This document shows positions 1 to 11,589 of a stretch of DNA of 64,000 nucleotides, in pieces. A model generated the notes under the pieces. That model did not search any database. It was given only the letters and a program-made list of their open reading frames with translations, and was not told where the DNA came from. The DNA is from Monodelphis domestica. Lineage: Eukaryota; Chordata; Mammalia; Didelphimorphia; Didelphidae. Position numbers and translations under genes: made by a program. The DNA lies in NCBI RefSeq assembly GCF_027887165.1, contig NC_077233.1:183023114-183087113 (forward strand), read 5' to 3'. Position 1 is the stretch's first letter. Every line of letters starts with the position of its first letter.

Positions 1-559
1 GTGCCTTTCTTCTAAAGAACAAGGAACAGAGAAGAGACCCTAATAGTCAATTAAAACCATAAGTTGTGGACCAAAAGTTTTGATGCCAGTGAGCCCAGAA
101 AAGATGCCACGGGGAGAGTTTTAACATTGAATAAAGAATAAACAAAAAGAAGCCCCTGAAGAGGCTACATTTATTTTAAAAGGAATCATGAGTTTTCTTA
201 TTTCATTTTCTTAAATTATTCTAAAGAAATACTTTCATTAATTTGTTGTCTTTGTAAACGAAAACTTAATAACTCAAAGGATAATGTTTTGGGGCAGAGT
301 AGAAGCTTAGAAATTAATGATTTTATAGCCAGAGGTAAAGGGAGTTTGAATATACTCTTTGACTAATGAAAAAAAGGCTGCTTCCATTTAAACCACAACT
401 TTTGCTACTTAGTGACAAAATAGAGGCATCTTTTAAGAAGTGAAATTAACATTTGAGTGTTGGCAACTGCAAATCTGGCTAAAAGCTTCATTGTACATAA
501 ATCAATAATTAAGTTGGTTAGCTTTTTTTTCTTTAAAATGTACTTTATTTTTGGCTTTC

Positions 560-800
560 TTCAGAGCTCAGCTCAAGTGCCCCCTCCATGAACCCTTTTC
601 TGAACAACTTCAGCTATTTGTACTTCCCCTTCACCCCAAATGAGTTTTTCCTTTTGCTTTACTTTGTATGCATTCTATATCTCCTTATTTGTTTGTAAGC
701 TCCTTGAGAACAGGGACTGTATTTTTGTTTCTTTGTCTTTATAACCCTAGCACCTTGCACAATGTCTAGATAGTACATAGACAAGACACTTAATGTTTGC
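560..800 (+). mobile_element. L2 LINE 3' end
   Basis: Reads GCTCAAGTGCCCCCTCC ... GCTCCTTGAGAACAGGGACT ... CACTTAATGTTTGCTGA, the order seen at the 3' end of L2 elements. Lies in a NUBP1 intron. Nothing else is recognised in 1-1640. Confidence 0.7.
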
Positions 801-1643
801 TGATTGATATGATTCCAGTTTATTTCTTCCTTTTTCTACTTGTGGGCTCTTTAGGTCTCATTGGCTCATTTCTGTTTTCACTCTCATGATACTCCAGCCT
901 TTTCTTTCTTTCTTTTTTTTAATATTCCTATATCAAAGGACTTTTCAAGAGCAATTTCAGTGCCATATAATAATTTCTGCATTTTCACAAAAGACCTCAC
1001 CTCCCCAACAAATTTATACTGCTCTTTTAAAATAAATAATATTTTAGACCATTCACTTGTATTTGATTCCAGATAATCCTATCTAGCTTGTTTCCCCAAA
1101 GATATAAAATCAAACTCTCAGAGAATATTCATACCTTCCTTTCTTTAGTATCTTTCAAGAGCTGTTCACACTCTATTTTGATTTTTGTGATATTATATGT
1201 TGCTAATACTAAAATAGATATGTGGTATCAATTCAGGAGTTCCTGCCAATGATGCATCTTGCAAGTTAGCTATGCCTGCCCTTCCCATCAAATTCTCATT
1301 TATGTTCCCCTAAAAATTCACTGCAGAAATCTGGCTTTTATACTCCAGCATGACATCGTGGTGACCTAGCTTCTCAAAACTTATACTACAGGAAGTTAAG
1401 TTCTGATAAGTTCTGCCATGCTGCAAGTACTTCGAGAATGGCCCCAGGAACAGACTTAGTCTGCTTTCTATCTCAGAAAGGCACATCATCATCTGTAGGC
1501 TAGCAATGACCTGGTGCTGAAGCTTTTTTTTGGCCATGATAACCTATAACATGGGGGGAAATGATCATGATATTTTATTTAAAAGATATATTACCAATGT
1601 GTATAATTTTTATAAGTGATTATTGATTCTTATATTTGTTCAG

Positions 1644-1676
1644 GTTCATCAGAGTGGTTCTGGATGGTCTCCAGTA
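1644..1676 (+). CDS. NUBP1: NUBP1 33-nt exon
   Basis: Eleven codons read [11 protein letters not shown]. The exon lies between a pyrimidine-containing tract ending TTCAG and a perfect GTAAGT donor, phase 0 at both ends. Human NUBP1 has this peptide directly before YVEDNLGVMS, matching the next exon here. Sequence left of the acceptor is not coding, so the exon really is this short. The preceding exon was not found in 1-1640 and should lie outside the window. Confidence 0.9.
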
Positions 1677-4600
1677 GTAAGTTTTTCCTCAAACCTACTT
1701 TGTTTTTTAAATAGTATGTCATGTTGAAATACAGGTATATGTAAATATACATCATTTACATGTACATCTGTATGTACATGTATACACACATATATATTTT
1801 GTGTATAAATATAATAGAAAGGGCTAATAAGTATTTGCTTATTTGGCAACATTTATCAGAACTGAGCTATGCATTTAGTTTAACCAGTTCTATTTTACTG
1901 GCAACAGTATAAGCCATGGTGGAATTCAGTTCAACAAAAGAAAAGAAAACCCCAAATGGGGTTGGACACAACTGAAAGCAACAAAAATTATTAATGATGA
2001 AAAATGTTCTTCTCCTTAAGAAACTTACATTTTATTGGAAGGGGTCCTACTTGACCATAGACAAAGGGGAAAGGAATAAGCATTGACCTAAGGCCTACAA
2101 TATGTCAAGTATTGTGCTAGACACTTAAAAAAAACCCAATCAGATATTGTCTCCCTTCATCTTTACAACATCCTTGAAGAAACTTTGAAAAACATTCAAT
2201 TTGCCTGAGGTCACAGAGCTAGTAAATTTCTGAGACTGGATTTGAATTTAGGTCTTCCTCACTCCAAAGCTAACATTGTATTCACTGCACTAGCAACTGC
2301 CTCTGATGACATAGACACTTATATTGGATAGGGAGTGAAGATAGCAAAAGAAAGATCAGACAAGATGCTGTAGAACTATTTTAGAAGAGAGCACTGATTG
2401 CTTGAGAAGAGAATAAAGGTTTTATAGAGAAGGCACCTGAAGTGAGAGATGGCAAGTATTCTGAAAGACAGAGGAAGAGTATGTTCTAGATATAAGGGAA
2501 GGATGGTTTGTGCAAATGTGGGGAAGCAGGCACTATCCTGTCTAATTCTCATTGTTCTGCTATCATGGTCAAAAATGGTATAACAACTGACAGAATGGAA
2601 TATGTGGTCAGTCTGTGGCTATTCACCTACTTTGGAGCAAATCTGTCTACCATTATAACAGTCTTATGGGGCAGAAGTAGAAGATGCCTCTTCCTCCATG
2701 ACTGTAACGTAGAGAATTAATGTGAAGTAGGGCTGAAGAAATAGGATGTATCTTGATTGCAGAAGACTGTAAATACAAAGCTGAAGAGTGCATATTTTAT
2801 CTTAGATGCAATAAGGAATCACTGAAGTTTTTTGTTTTTTTTTTTAACAAGGGATTTACATAGTAATACCTAATTCTTAGGGATATTACTTTGGCAACTT
2901 TGGGAAAGATGAATGAGATTTGTGACAGGGAGAACAATTAAAATGTCTCTTGCAGTAGTTAAGAGAAGGGATGATAAAAGTCTAAATATGAGTGGCATCC
3001 ATGTGAATTTATACATGACAAACATGAATGATTCTGCAGAGGGAGGGTCAACAGGACTTGGCAACTGATTAGATGTTGGGGTAAAGGAAAGAGTAAAAGA
3101 ATGGCTCCAGCATCATAAATTTGAGTGTTGAGGGGAGAACATGCTCTAGGAAAATCAAACAATAACAACATTTTTGAATACTTCTACTGCATGCCAGGCA
3201 CTGTGCTAGATGCATAAATACAACAAGTGAAACAGTCCTTTTATGAAAGAAGCTTCAGTTCTAATAAAGGATGACAATGAGTAGATGTTAAAATACATAC
3301 AGAAGCAATACAAATAAATGCAAAGTCAACTACAAGGTGACTTGAAAGGGAAGGCATTAGTAGTTGAGGGGATCAGGAAAGGTTTATAAGGAATGGTGCT
3401 TCAGCTATATACAGAGGCATCCTATGAGGCAGAAGTGAGGAGGGAAGTACATTCCAGGCATGGGGAACAGCCAGTGCAAAGGCATGATGATAGAGGAGTG
3501 TTGGATGAGAAATTATGTGGCTTGTTTGACCGTATAACAGAGTGTGCTGGGGGAATTCATTGAAGTTAGTAGGAGGCCACCTATAAAGTGACTTAAAAGC
3601 TAAAAAGTACCTTTTATTCTATAGACAATAGGGAACCATCTGAGTAGATTGAGCAAGGAGGAGAGGGCCCTAGTCAGCTCTGTCTGTCCTTAAGGGTATT
3701 CACTTTGGCAGCAGTGTATAAGATGGGCTAGTCAGGAGAGAAGTGAAACAGGAATGCCAATTAGGAAGTTTTTTTCTGTAACCCAGGCAAGATGTGATAA
3801 GGACTAGAAACTAAGGAAGATGGCAGATATAGTGTTCCAGGGTTGGAGGAAAGCAGAGCATGATGCCTCAAGAGAAATAAGATTGGAGAAATGATGAGTT
3901 AAGTAGGAATGATTAGTTTATGATACATGAAATTTGAAGTAGTGACAGAGTCTAGGTAGAAGTCATAAGATTACAAATTTCTAGCTGGAATGGGCATTAG
4001 ATATCATCTAGAGATCATCTTCTTGCTTTCATATGAAGAAAACAAAGCCTGGAGTGGATAAATGACTTGTTATGGATCACATGAGTAATAGGCGGCATAG
4101 CCAGAATTCAAAGTCAAGTTCTCTGACTTCAGATGCTTGCTTTCCATTATACCATATGTCTAGTGACCAGTTGAGATTAGGGCTTCAAGTATCAGTTCAC
4201 ATAACTGAAACCATAGAGAATGGTGAGATCACTGAGTGAGGAGCCAGAGCCCAGGATAAAACCTTAGGGGAAGCTTCTGCTGAAGAGGGTAGGAGATGAA
4301 AAGGAGACTGAGAAAGTGCTTTTTGTGCTATTTTTTTTCCAGTAAAATATTTCTCCTGTGCATATTTATTTTGCTTTTATTACTCTGTTCCCTTTGTAGT
4401 ATGTTGAAGAAAATCTTGGTGTGATGTCAGTAGGCTTCTTGCTTGGCAGTCCTGATGATGCTGTTATCTGGCGGGGACCCAAAAAAAATGGTTTGCACTA
4501 AAGTCTTTAATCATTTTGGCTTGTTATTTCAGAACAAACACTGTTGCTCTCATATAGCTTACTAAACTTTGTAATTATCTGAGTAGCTATTTGCTTTGCT

Positions 4601-7600
4601 GTATCATTACATAAATTTATTTAGTTTAATATAAAGAGCTGAAGAGCATTAGCTTTTGTTCACTAGTTTTTCATATTATTTGTAAGAATTTGGCTCCTTA
4701 AAGTATGCGTAATTAGCATTTGTGTTGTGGCTCAAGGGGCATATTTAGATTTGGTGTAGAGATAGAGGCTGTGTGGTCAGTAGCATCTGACATCAGCTTT
4801 ATTTAGTTGAATTCCATTGTAATGAATGAACAAATGTTATTACATGGAGTGTAAATTCATGCCATATTCTTTTTTTTTGTATTGGAGCTTTATTATCTAT
4901 TATTATTTATTATTTATTTATTTATTATTATAAGTGGGGAAAGCTTTACCTTCTTTCTTTTTTCTCTTTCTAAGGCATGATCAAACAGTTTCTTCGTGAT
5001 GTGGACTGGGGAGAGATTGACTACCTCATTGTAGATACTCCACCTGGTACTTCAGATGAACATTTATCCATAGTCCAGTATCTCAGTGCAGCACACATAG
5101 ATGGAGCGGTAATAATCACTACTCCTCAGGTGAGACATTTTTATTTCTTTATAAGCTATACACTGATAGCAAGCATTGCTATGAAACACACTGTAAAGAA
5201 TATTGGTTTTGGATTCAGAGAATGAGAGTTCGAATCCTAACTCTTCTACTACTATTTGTATATCCTTGAACAAATCACTTAATCTTTCTGGGCCACAGGT
5301 TCCTTGTCTGTAAAATGATGGGTTTGGATTTGATAATCTCTAAAGTGACTCCTATCTTATTTTTCTGTTTGGATTCTTGAAAGTTGAACACAGATTTTTA
5401 AATTGTGAGTTCTTAATAAACAATTCCCCCTTTTTTACATGTTATTTGCATTGAGACAATTATAATGTAAAAAATCATTACACCATTTTTTCCTGTCTTG
5501 CTAGTTAAAACACTTTTATTCTGTAGCCCCTTTCTCTTGACTTGTATCACAAATGCAATATAACTATATTATTCTATTTTGTAAAATTCTTCTTTGCTAA
5601 TGTATTTGCTTTTTCCCAGACCAATTAAGACTTGCCAACATCCTCAATTCCTACCTTTTGGTACATTTTCTGCATTTTTCAAAAATTGTTCCTAAATATT
5701 TCCATTTTTCCTGTGAATTTAGCCTTGAAGCCTGGGAAGATTGTCATATAAGCTGCTAAATGAGTACTGTTAGGAGCCCATTTTTCTCCACAAAAGATTC
5801 TAAGGAATATAATAATAGACAGGTATCCTTCTACAAGAAGCTTAACATCTTAGATCTAACTTAACACTTAAGTTCAAGTAGGTCTATACAAACCTATCCC
5901 TTAAGGAAGCTCAAAGAAGAACTTCAAACATTTATTAAGTGAATCCTGACCCTGTTAGTAACCATCTAAGTGAATTTCAGCAAGTCACTTTTGTCTCAAT
6001 CTCAGTTTCCTCATTAGTAAAATCCCCAAGTTGGACTAGATGTTTCTAATCTTTGATCTCCATGTCTTATGATTTTGTGTTCTTACTTATTGCTGTAGAG
6101 ACCACAGGAAGAAAAGAACCAAGCCTGACCCATTAGGTCCTCTTTTGTTGTAAACAATATGGGGAAAAGCTTTCTTTGATGATTCTTTGAATCTCTATTG
6201 GATAATTAAAGACTTGTTTTAAAAATATTTGAAGAAACAAAGATATAACTGCTCCCCAATCACAATGAGTAGAAAATATGCCCCAAGTGCTTAATCAAAA
6301 CCCTTGGGCAAGCTTTCCGAAAGTTCAAGAGAGAGCTAGAAGGAGTCAATGCAAATAATAAATGCCTTGGGTTGGGCTTCCTGTTACCCCTACCTTATAA
6401 GAACTTTCTCATATTTTCTTCCTCCATCACTGGTTAATTGTCCAGAAATCGCCTACAAATACTAAGCAAAAATAAACTCCTTTGCTTTTTCTTACCAAAA
6501 AAAAAAAAGAAAAGAAAGTAAGTTCAAGTTGTCTGGGATGAGAAAAATTCACAATCACTTTTAGCAGTGACCATGATATGCCTTCTAATAAGGTCCTATT
6601 TAATTGAAATAAATAATTCACTTGACTATAATCTGAAATTTTTCTCTAAATCTCTACAAAAATACAAGAGATTTATCAATCCATTTCTCTTATTGAATTG
6701 ATAAGATTTTATGTTTGGGGAATGCATTTTTTTTTTTAAATCACATAATTTATTCTTCCGTTAGAGTTGATACAGTTTTAAATAGCAACAAAGTACACAG
6801 TGGTGGAAAATTGGCACAGAACTTACAAGCACTTCAATCACAATAATGCTGTTCATGCTTTATCCGTTCAAAACCTTGATGTACATTTTCTACTGACCAA
6901 CTTAATAAAAGAAAAAATTCTTTTTTAAAACAAATGAATTTAAAATCATCCTTTTGAATACACTGTATATTTTATCTCCTTTAAATGCCATGGTATCATA
7001 TATGCTTAGTTCTCAGTTAGAAGTGGAAAAGAAAAATTGAGAAATAAAGAATGTCTCCTTCCAAGGTAGAGGCAATTGATGAAAATGGTGTTTTGCTTTT
7101 AGGCTAATTGTGTTTTCAAATTATACATGCACAATTGTTGTTGAAAACTCATGAATGCATGGATTCCTACACAATTCAACATTATCCTTGAATTTAGCTG
7201 AAATGATTGGGGAATGCATTTTATTACTGGCTTTTTGTCAGTAAATACAATTATACATTAGAATCTCACTATGTGACAGTATCCAGAGTGGAGCAGAATT
7301 AAGTGCAGAAAGAATTCTATCATGGATTCTCACCTAAAAGGATTTCCTTACCTGAAGTATTGAAAGGACCATGCTACAAGATGCTATTATATTGTAATTA
7401 TTAAATCTTTTTACATAAGCAAACCTGGGTCTTTACATGGAAATGTGGGTTTTGTAGATGTGCTAATTTTCAGAAATTGACTGAGATAGGTGAGTGGTTT
7501 CCAGGAGGGTCCAGAGGCTGGGATATATGAAACCTAGGATAAGATGTGGGAGGAGGAAGAAGATAAAAATTTTTTAAAAACAAGAACTCTTTAGTTTCAG

Positions 7601-10600
7601 GAAAAGAGAGAATTGACTGAAAAACCAGTAGTCTTGAAGGATATCCAGGGGAATAAGTTGTCTGCAGATAGGCATTTTCAGCATGAAACCAAGTTGAAAG
7701 TACCTAGTTTCATTCAAGAATAAAAGAAAATCCCTGTCCATCTGTAGTTTATAATTTAATTGCTAAAATTACAGGGCAAGTGATTAAACAAGCTGATATG
7801 TAATAGAAGTAGGACTTGAACCCAGGGCATCAATAAAATAAATTTGCACTCCATAAATAATAGCTGAAGGTATGTTTAACAGTGGAGGAAGGGTATGGGT
7901 CCAGGCCTCATTCTTCAACATCAGTACAGAAAGGAATAGCCCCTGATTCTGAAATTAGTCAAAGCTATCCCTTAGTTCTGAACCCAAGGACAGATTTATA
8001 GAAAATTATTAGAGAAAATTCCTTTGATTTATCTAATGATATGTTTTCTTTGAGTAATTTAGGTCATGGTACTAACTCAGTACCATAACTATACCATCAC
8101 TGAAAATCAAAATTGTAACTTGGTTTCCCTAAAAATTTACCACTTTAGCTAATTTTTTTTTAATTTGGTCAATTTCAAACATTATTCCTCGGTTACAAAA
8201 ATCATATACTATTCCTCCCTCCCCTCCCCCCGCCTTTCCCATAGCTGATGAGCAATTTCATTGGGTATTACATGTGTCCTTGATCAGAACCTATTTCCAT
8301 GATGTTGATGTTTGCACTAGGATGATCATTTAGAGTCTATATCCCCAGTCATATCCCCCTCAACCCATGTAGTCAAGCAGTTGCCCTTCTTCGGTGTTTC
8401 TACTCCCACAGTTTTTCCCCTGAATGTGGATAGTGTTCTTTCTCATAAATCCCTCCAAGTTTTTCAGGATCACTGCATTGCCACTAATGGAGAAGTCCAT
8501 TACATTCAATTGTACCACAGTGTATCAGTCTCTATGTACAATGTTCTCCTGGTTCTGCTCCTTTCACTTTGCATCTTTAGTTAAATTTTTTAAAAATGAT
8601 TGATTCTTCTGCAAACAAATTCCAAACTTCTGACATGCCTAATAGGATAGTAACTCAAGAATACTTACTTATTTATGTGTAAATTATGTGAGAAAGAATA
8701 TAGAGCCAAGATAAACCTATTGCTATCCCTTGATCTTTTGGCTAATTTTAAGATAGAGAAAAATAATCTTAGAAAACTTATTCTTTACAATGCTTTCCTA
8801 ATACCCCATTTTCAAATTTACAATTTGACTGTCTCAGTATTTTTTTTTACTCCCACAGATAATGATTTCCAAAACTATATTTTCCAAATTTATCTACACC
8901 AAGCAAACAACTCTTAGATTTTAGAAATGTCCCAACAATCTGAAAATGGACCCCAAAAGTGAATATTAAGAAAGGGTAGAATGTCATACTGCAGAGCTTT
9001 TTTAAGTTCATTCTTACATGGAATGTGTGGCTTTTAATCATGGATCTTAGTATCTTTTGAGCTTCTTTTTACACACCAAGCAAACAAAAACTGTAGATTC
9101 TGATGGTGATAATAAAATGATTGATATCCAGCTATGTACTCTACTAAGGAACTATTTTTATACTTTAATTTCTTCTGTTACTTCTGAAAAGCTGATTGTA
9201 TTCCTTTGATAGGAAGTATCACTACAGGATGTTCGGAAAGAAATCAACTTTTGTCATAAAGTGAAATTGCCCATAATTGGTGTTGTAGAGAACATGAGTG
9301 GCTTCATATGCCCTAAATGTAAGGTAAGAACATGTACATGGGTGTATGTAATTTTTTTGCTACATATAATTTTTAAAAATTTCACAACTGAAGATTTTAT
9401 GATACTTTTTTCAGAGCTGTCTCTGTAGAAAGCCAATTTACAAAATTTCATGAATTGTTGTTCACTTGTTTCAGTTATGTAGAATTCTTCATGACCTCAG
9501 TTGAGGTTTTCTTAGCAAAGTTAGTGGAGTGGTGTGCCCTTTTTTGCTAGATCATTTTACAGATAGAACAGAGGCAAAATGAGTTAAATGACTTGCTTGG
9601 GGTTACACAGCTAGTAAATGATTGATGCAAGATTTGAACTCAAATAGTCTTCTGGCTTGGCATTTTATCTACTGTACCACCTAACTAGAAGAGACTGCTA
9701 CTTTGCTTTTTAACAGGTTGATGCACAAAATGTCCACACAGGCCATTTCTGAGAGATAGTGTAACTTATTTATAAGTGTAGGCATTTAATATGCTTAAAA
9801 TTAAATTTTTTAAAAATTCCATTTATGTTCTTTCTTTACAGAATGAATCGCAAATATTTCCTCCAACAACAGGTGGCGCAGAGGTAATGTGCCAAGATTT
9901 AAAAGTCCCCCTCCTCGGTAAAGTGCCTCTGGATCCACAGATAGGTGAGTATTCCACTAAGTATATGAAAGATCTGTAATGTCTTTAAATGGGTCACTTA
10001 AGCTGCAATTTTGAATTACTCAGTTATGCTCTTAAGTAGATAAGTTAAGAATAGATTTGGGTAGAGGAGAATAAATATTTTCTAAACAAATGCATTTTTA
10101 AAGGTATGATTATTATAAAACTAACCAGTGCTGACAGAACAAAAATATCATGTTTAATTCATAAGCTTAAATTTGATTTCTTTTTTTCCCAAGGAAAAAG
10201 TTGTGATAATGGACAATCCTTTTTGACTGAAGTGCCTGATTCCCCAGCTACTTTAGCTTACAGAAATATAATCCAAAGTAAGCAAAAACATGTCTGATTA
10301 AAGATATTTTTCTGTGGTTCACAGTTCTCTTACCTGGTATGTTAAATAAATGAGTATTTTGTCCAGAGTATCCTAGAATGTAGACTATATTCATAAAATC
10401 CTCCAGCCATATGGTAATGAGCAGTTGTTGAGCAGCATATATAAAGATCTTTTGTGCACAGAGTTAACTGGACTAAAGCTGTTAATACAGTTATTTCCTG
10501 AGGATGGTTACCCCCAGCAAAGTATGATAAATATAGCAAAGAAAGCAAATTAACTATAGGAATTTAGTAGTAATGGATTCCATGTCATACTGATGTTTAT

Positions 10601-10677
10601 GAATATTTCTTTTCTTAGGAATTCAAGACTTTTGTGGCTTACATAGTTCAAAAGAAGAAAAGCTGGCTAGCTCTTGA
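1644..10677 (+). CDS. NUBP1: NUBP1, partial gene (3' seven exons), cytosolic Fe-S assembly P-loop NTPase
   Basis: NUBP1 (Nbp35 in yeast) pairs with NUBP2 to form the cytosolic scaffold on which 4Fe-4S clusters are built and passed to cytosolic and nuclear apoproteins. Seven exons on + join in frame: 1644-1676, 4400-4490, 4975-5129, 9213-9323, 9842-9944, 10194-10277 and 10619-10677. They total 636 nt, or 211 codons plus TGA, against about 320 residues for the human protein, so the N-terminal third (N-terminal cysteine cluster and Walker A loop) lies left of the window. Visible landmarks are the MRP-family switch segment [11 protein letters not shown] in the third exon, the CPKC cysteine pair (codons at 9309 and 9318) that holds the bridging cluster in NUBP proteins, and the tail [13 protein letters not shown]. 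All introns are GT-AG and no frame break is seen. Identity rests on close agreement with remembered human NUBP1 along the whole length. Confidence 0.96.
2087..2308 (+). mobile_element. MIR-type SINE
   Basis: Contains the degenerate MIR order: GTGCTAGACACTT, a GAGGTCACAGAGCTAGTAAA-like core, then TTTGAATTTAGGTC and a CACTGCACTA end. Old and diverged. Confidence 0.65.
2330..3160 (+). mobile_element. Old CR1/L2-type repeat fragment
   Basis: Shares phrases with other copies in the window (TTACTTTGGCAACTTTGGGAAA; AGTAGTTAAGAGAAGGGATG; GGCAACTGATTAGATGTTGG), most clearly with 61790-62170. Family assignment is from memory. Confidence 0.45.
3170..3850 (+). mobile_element. Second CR1/L2-type repeat fragment
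   Basis: Begins with TGCCAGGCACTGTGCTAGAT and runs through CATTCCAGGCATGGGGAACA and CCAGTGCAAAGGCATGATGA. This is a common old repeat block, in the same orientation as its neighbour. Confidence 0.5.
3955..4170 (+). mobile_element. MIR-type SINE
   Basis: MIR-like order: CATATGAAGAAAACAAAGCC, CACATGAGTAATAGGCGGCA, GAATTCAAAGTCAAGTTCTC. Ends about 230 nt before an NUBP1 exon. Confidence 0.55.
4400..4490 (+). CDS. NUBP1: NUBP1 exon ([10 protein letters not shown]...)
   Basis: The exon opens after CCTTTGTAG and encodes [15 protein letters not shown] followed by [15 protein letters not shown], with one base left over for the next glycine. It ends in a run of eight A plus TG, and the donor is GTTTGC, a weak match to consensus. 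The frame and the strong protein match fix this boundary, because the split Gly codon is completed exactly at 4975. Confidence 0.95.
4975..5129 (+). CDS. NUBP1: NUBP1 exon with switch motif
   Basis: Two bases complete the split Gly, then 51 codons from [17 protein letters not shown] to VIITTPQ. It contains [12 protein letters not shown], the nucleotide-sensing segment of MRP/NBP35-type NTPases. The acceptor is TCTAAG, the donor GTGAGA, and the phase is 0 at the end. The open frame runs on into the intron, so ORF-based calls overextend it. Confidence 0.96.
5195..5365 (+). mobile_element. MIR-type SINE
   Basis: Has the tRNA-derived B-box phrase GAGTTCGAATCCTAAC and then CAAATCACTTAATCTTTCTG and CTTGTCTGTAAAATGATGGG. 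A SINE, not a tRNA gene. Confidence 0.65.
5940..6080 (+). mobile_element. MIR fragment
   Basis: CAGCAAGTCACTTTTGTCTC ... CAGTTTCCTCATTAGTAAAA ... GGACTAGATG is the MIR 3' half. Confidence 0.6.
6715..7222 (-). mobile_element. Processed 3'-UTR-like retroinsertion with 16-bp target-site duplication
   Basis: TTGGGGAATGCATTTT occurs at 6715-6730 and again at 7207-7222. Between the copies, the + strand starts with T7 continuing the first copy's T run, i.e. an A tail on -. An AATAAA on - (plus 6754-6749) lies about 12 nt upstream of that tail. These are hallmarks of LINE-driven insertion of a polyadenylated RNA, 5'-truncated so that only 3'-UTR-like sequence remains (no reading frame seen). The source gene was not identified. 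Lies in the NUBP1 intron, antisense to the gene. Confidence 0.8.
8150..8580 (-). mobile_element. L1 3' end, antisense
   Basis: On + it reads TTTGGTCAATTTCAAACATT ... TTTCATTGGGTATTACATGT ... TACCACAGTGTATCAGTCTC ... GTTCTCCTGGTTCTGCTCC, the reverse of a marsupial-type L1 3' terminal region. 5'-truncated. The open frame inside is incidental. Confidence 0.7.
9213..9323 (+). CDS. NUBP1: NUBP1 exon with CPKC motif
   Basis: Thirty-seven codons run from [13 protein letters not shown] to [10 protein letters not shown], phase 0 at both ends, between ...GATAG and GTAAGA. The two cysteines of CPKC match the conserved C-terminal pair that binds the shared 4Fe-4S cluster at the NUBP dimer interface. Confidence 0.96.
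9488..9690 (+). mobile_element. MAR/MIR-type SINE
   Basis: GAGGTTTTCTTAGCAAAGTT ... TCATTTTACAGATAGAACAG ... TTACACAGCTAGTAAATGAT ... ATCTACTGTACCACCTAA follow the core of a CORE-SINE. Lies between two NUBP1 exons. Confidence 0.7.
9842..9944 (+). CDS. NUBP1: NUBP1 exon ([12 protein letters not shown]...)
   Basis: Thirty-four codons plus one base encode [19 protein letters not shown] and then [15 protein letters not shown]. The acceptor is TTTCTTTACAG and the donor GTGAGT. The first residue is Asn where human NUBP1 has Lys (from memory). The leftover G joins GA at 10194 to make Gly. Confidence 0.95.
10194..10277 (+). CDS. NUBP1: NUBP1 exon ([10 protein letters not shown]...)
   Basis: After completing Gly it encodes [20 protein letters not shown] and AYRNIIQ, leaving one base. 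The acceptor follows a long T/C tract (TTTTTTTCCCAAG) and the donor is GTAAGC. The frame runs open past the donor, so a naive ORF ends in intron sequence. Confidence 0.95.
10619..10677 (+). CDS. NUBP1: NUBP1 last coding exon
   Basis: The split Arg is completed, followed by [18 protein letters not shown] and TGA at 10675-10677. The acceptor is TTTTCTTAG. The human tail has the same pattern (IQEFCNLHQSKEE...), supporting both the join and the stop. Confidence 0.95.
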
Positions 10678-10950
10678 AACATGTGAATTTTTGTGGACCC
10701 TACTAGCAATAGTCATAAGCAATCCGAGAAATGGACCAATATTATGTATGGTAAAAAAAAAAAGTCTAATCAGTTGCAGGGATAAGATTTAGAAATTTAA
10801 AAGCCTGACCTGATTTTGAAATCACTTTTTAAGTACACTTTAATCATCTAATTTTTATATTCTTTTTATTAGAATATAAATTAATATAATGTAAGGCACT
10901 GTGTTTACAGATATGCCATTTAAAAAATAAACATCATTCCTCCTCAAAAA
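10678..10950 (+). terminator. NUBP1: NUBP1 3' UTR with polyadenylation signal
   Basis: After the TGA comes an AT-rich 3' UTR. A canonical AATAAA is at 10926-10931, about 250 nt past the stop, followed within about 30 nt by a T/G-containing stretch suited to 3' end formation. Cleavage near 10945-10955 is inferred. Confidence 0.65.
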
Positions 10951-11272
10951 CCTGAGTTTTGAGACTTATTTCAAGCAGATATAGAAAATACTCATTTAAA
11001 TTCTTCCTAAGTAGCAGCAGCAATCTCTTTAATCCCCACAAAACAAATCTATAGAGGAATAAAATTTTAATCTATATATTCAGTATCCTTTGAGAATCTT
11101 ATTTTGATAGTATGAATACTTCCTTCCCCTATCCAGATTGTATCCATTCTGTACCTTAGAATAAGGTCTCTGATAGTTTTGGCTTACATTTTCCTTAAAT
11201 TTTGTAAGATCAAAGTTTATTGGCAGGGAGAGAGATGAGAAGTGAATACTCCTATACATTTTGTTTTTTGTA

Positions 11273-11475
11273 TATTTTTAATAACCCTTACTTTCTGTCC
11301 TAGAATCCATACTAAGTGTTGGTTCCAAGGCAGGAAAGTGGTATGGGCACTTGGGGCAGTTGGAGTTAAGTTACTTGCCAAAGGTCACAACAACTAGAAA
11401 GTATCTGAGGCCAAATTCGAACACAGGACCTTCCCATCTCCAGGCCTAGTCCAAGGAGCCATGTAGCTGCTCCCA
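11273..11475 (-). mobile_element. Marsupial tRNA-derived SINE, antisense
   Basis: Antisense copy: AACCCTTACTTTCTGTCCTA ... TTGGTTCCAAGGCAGGAAAG ... AGGACCTTCCCATCTCCAGG ... GTAGCTGCTCCC. Lies between the convergent NUBP1 and TVP23A stop codons. Confidence 0.8.
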
Positions 11476-11589
11476 CATATACTGCTAAAATGTCAACTCT
11501 TGAATTATGCTATAATTTATAAAAGTGCTAAATGGTGTCAGAATCACCAAGTATTTAATCAAGAAAATCCAACAAATGGCTATATATTC

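Noticed and set aside
5226..5245. tRNA-like B-box sequence GTTCGAATCC
   Set aside because: It is part of a MIR-type SINE. There is no A box at proper distance and no cloverleaf.
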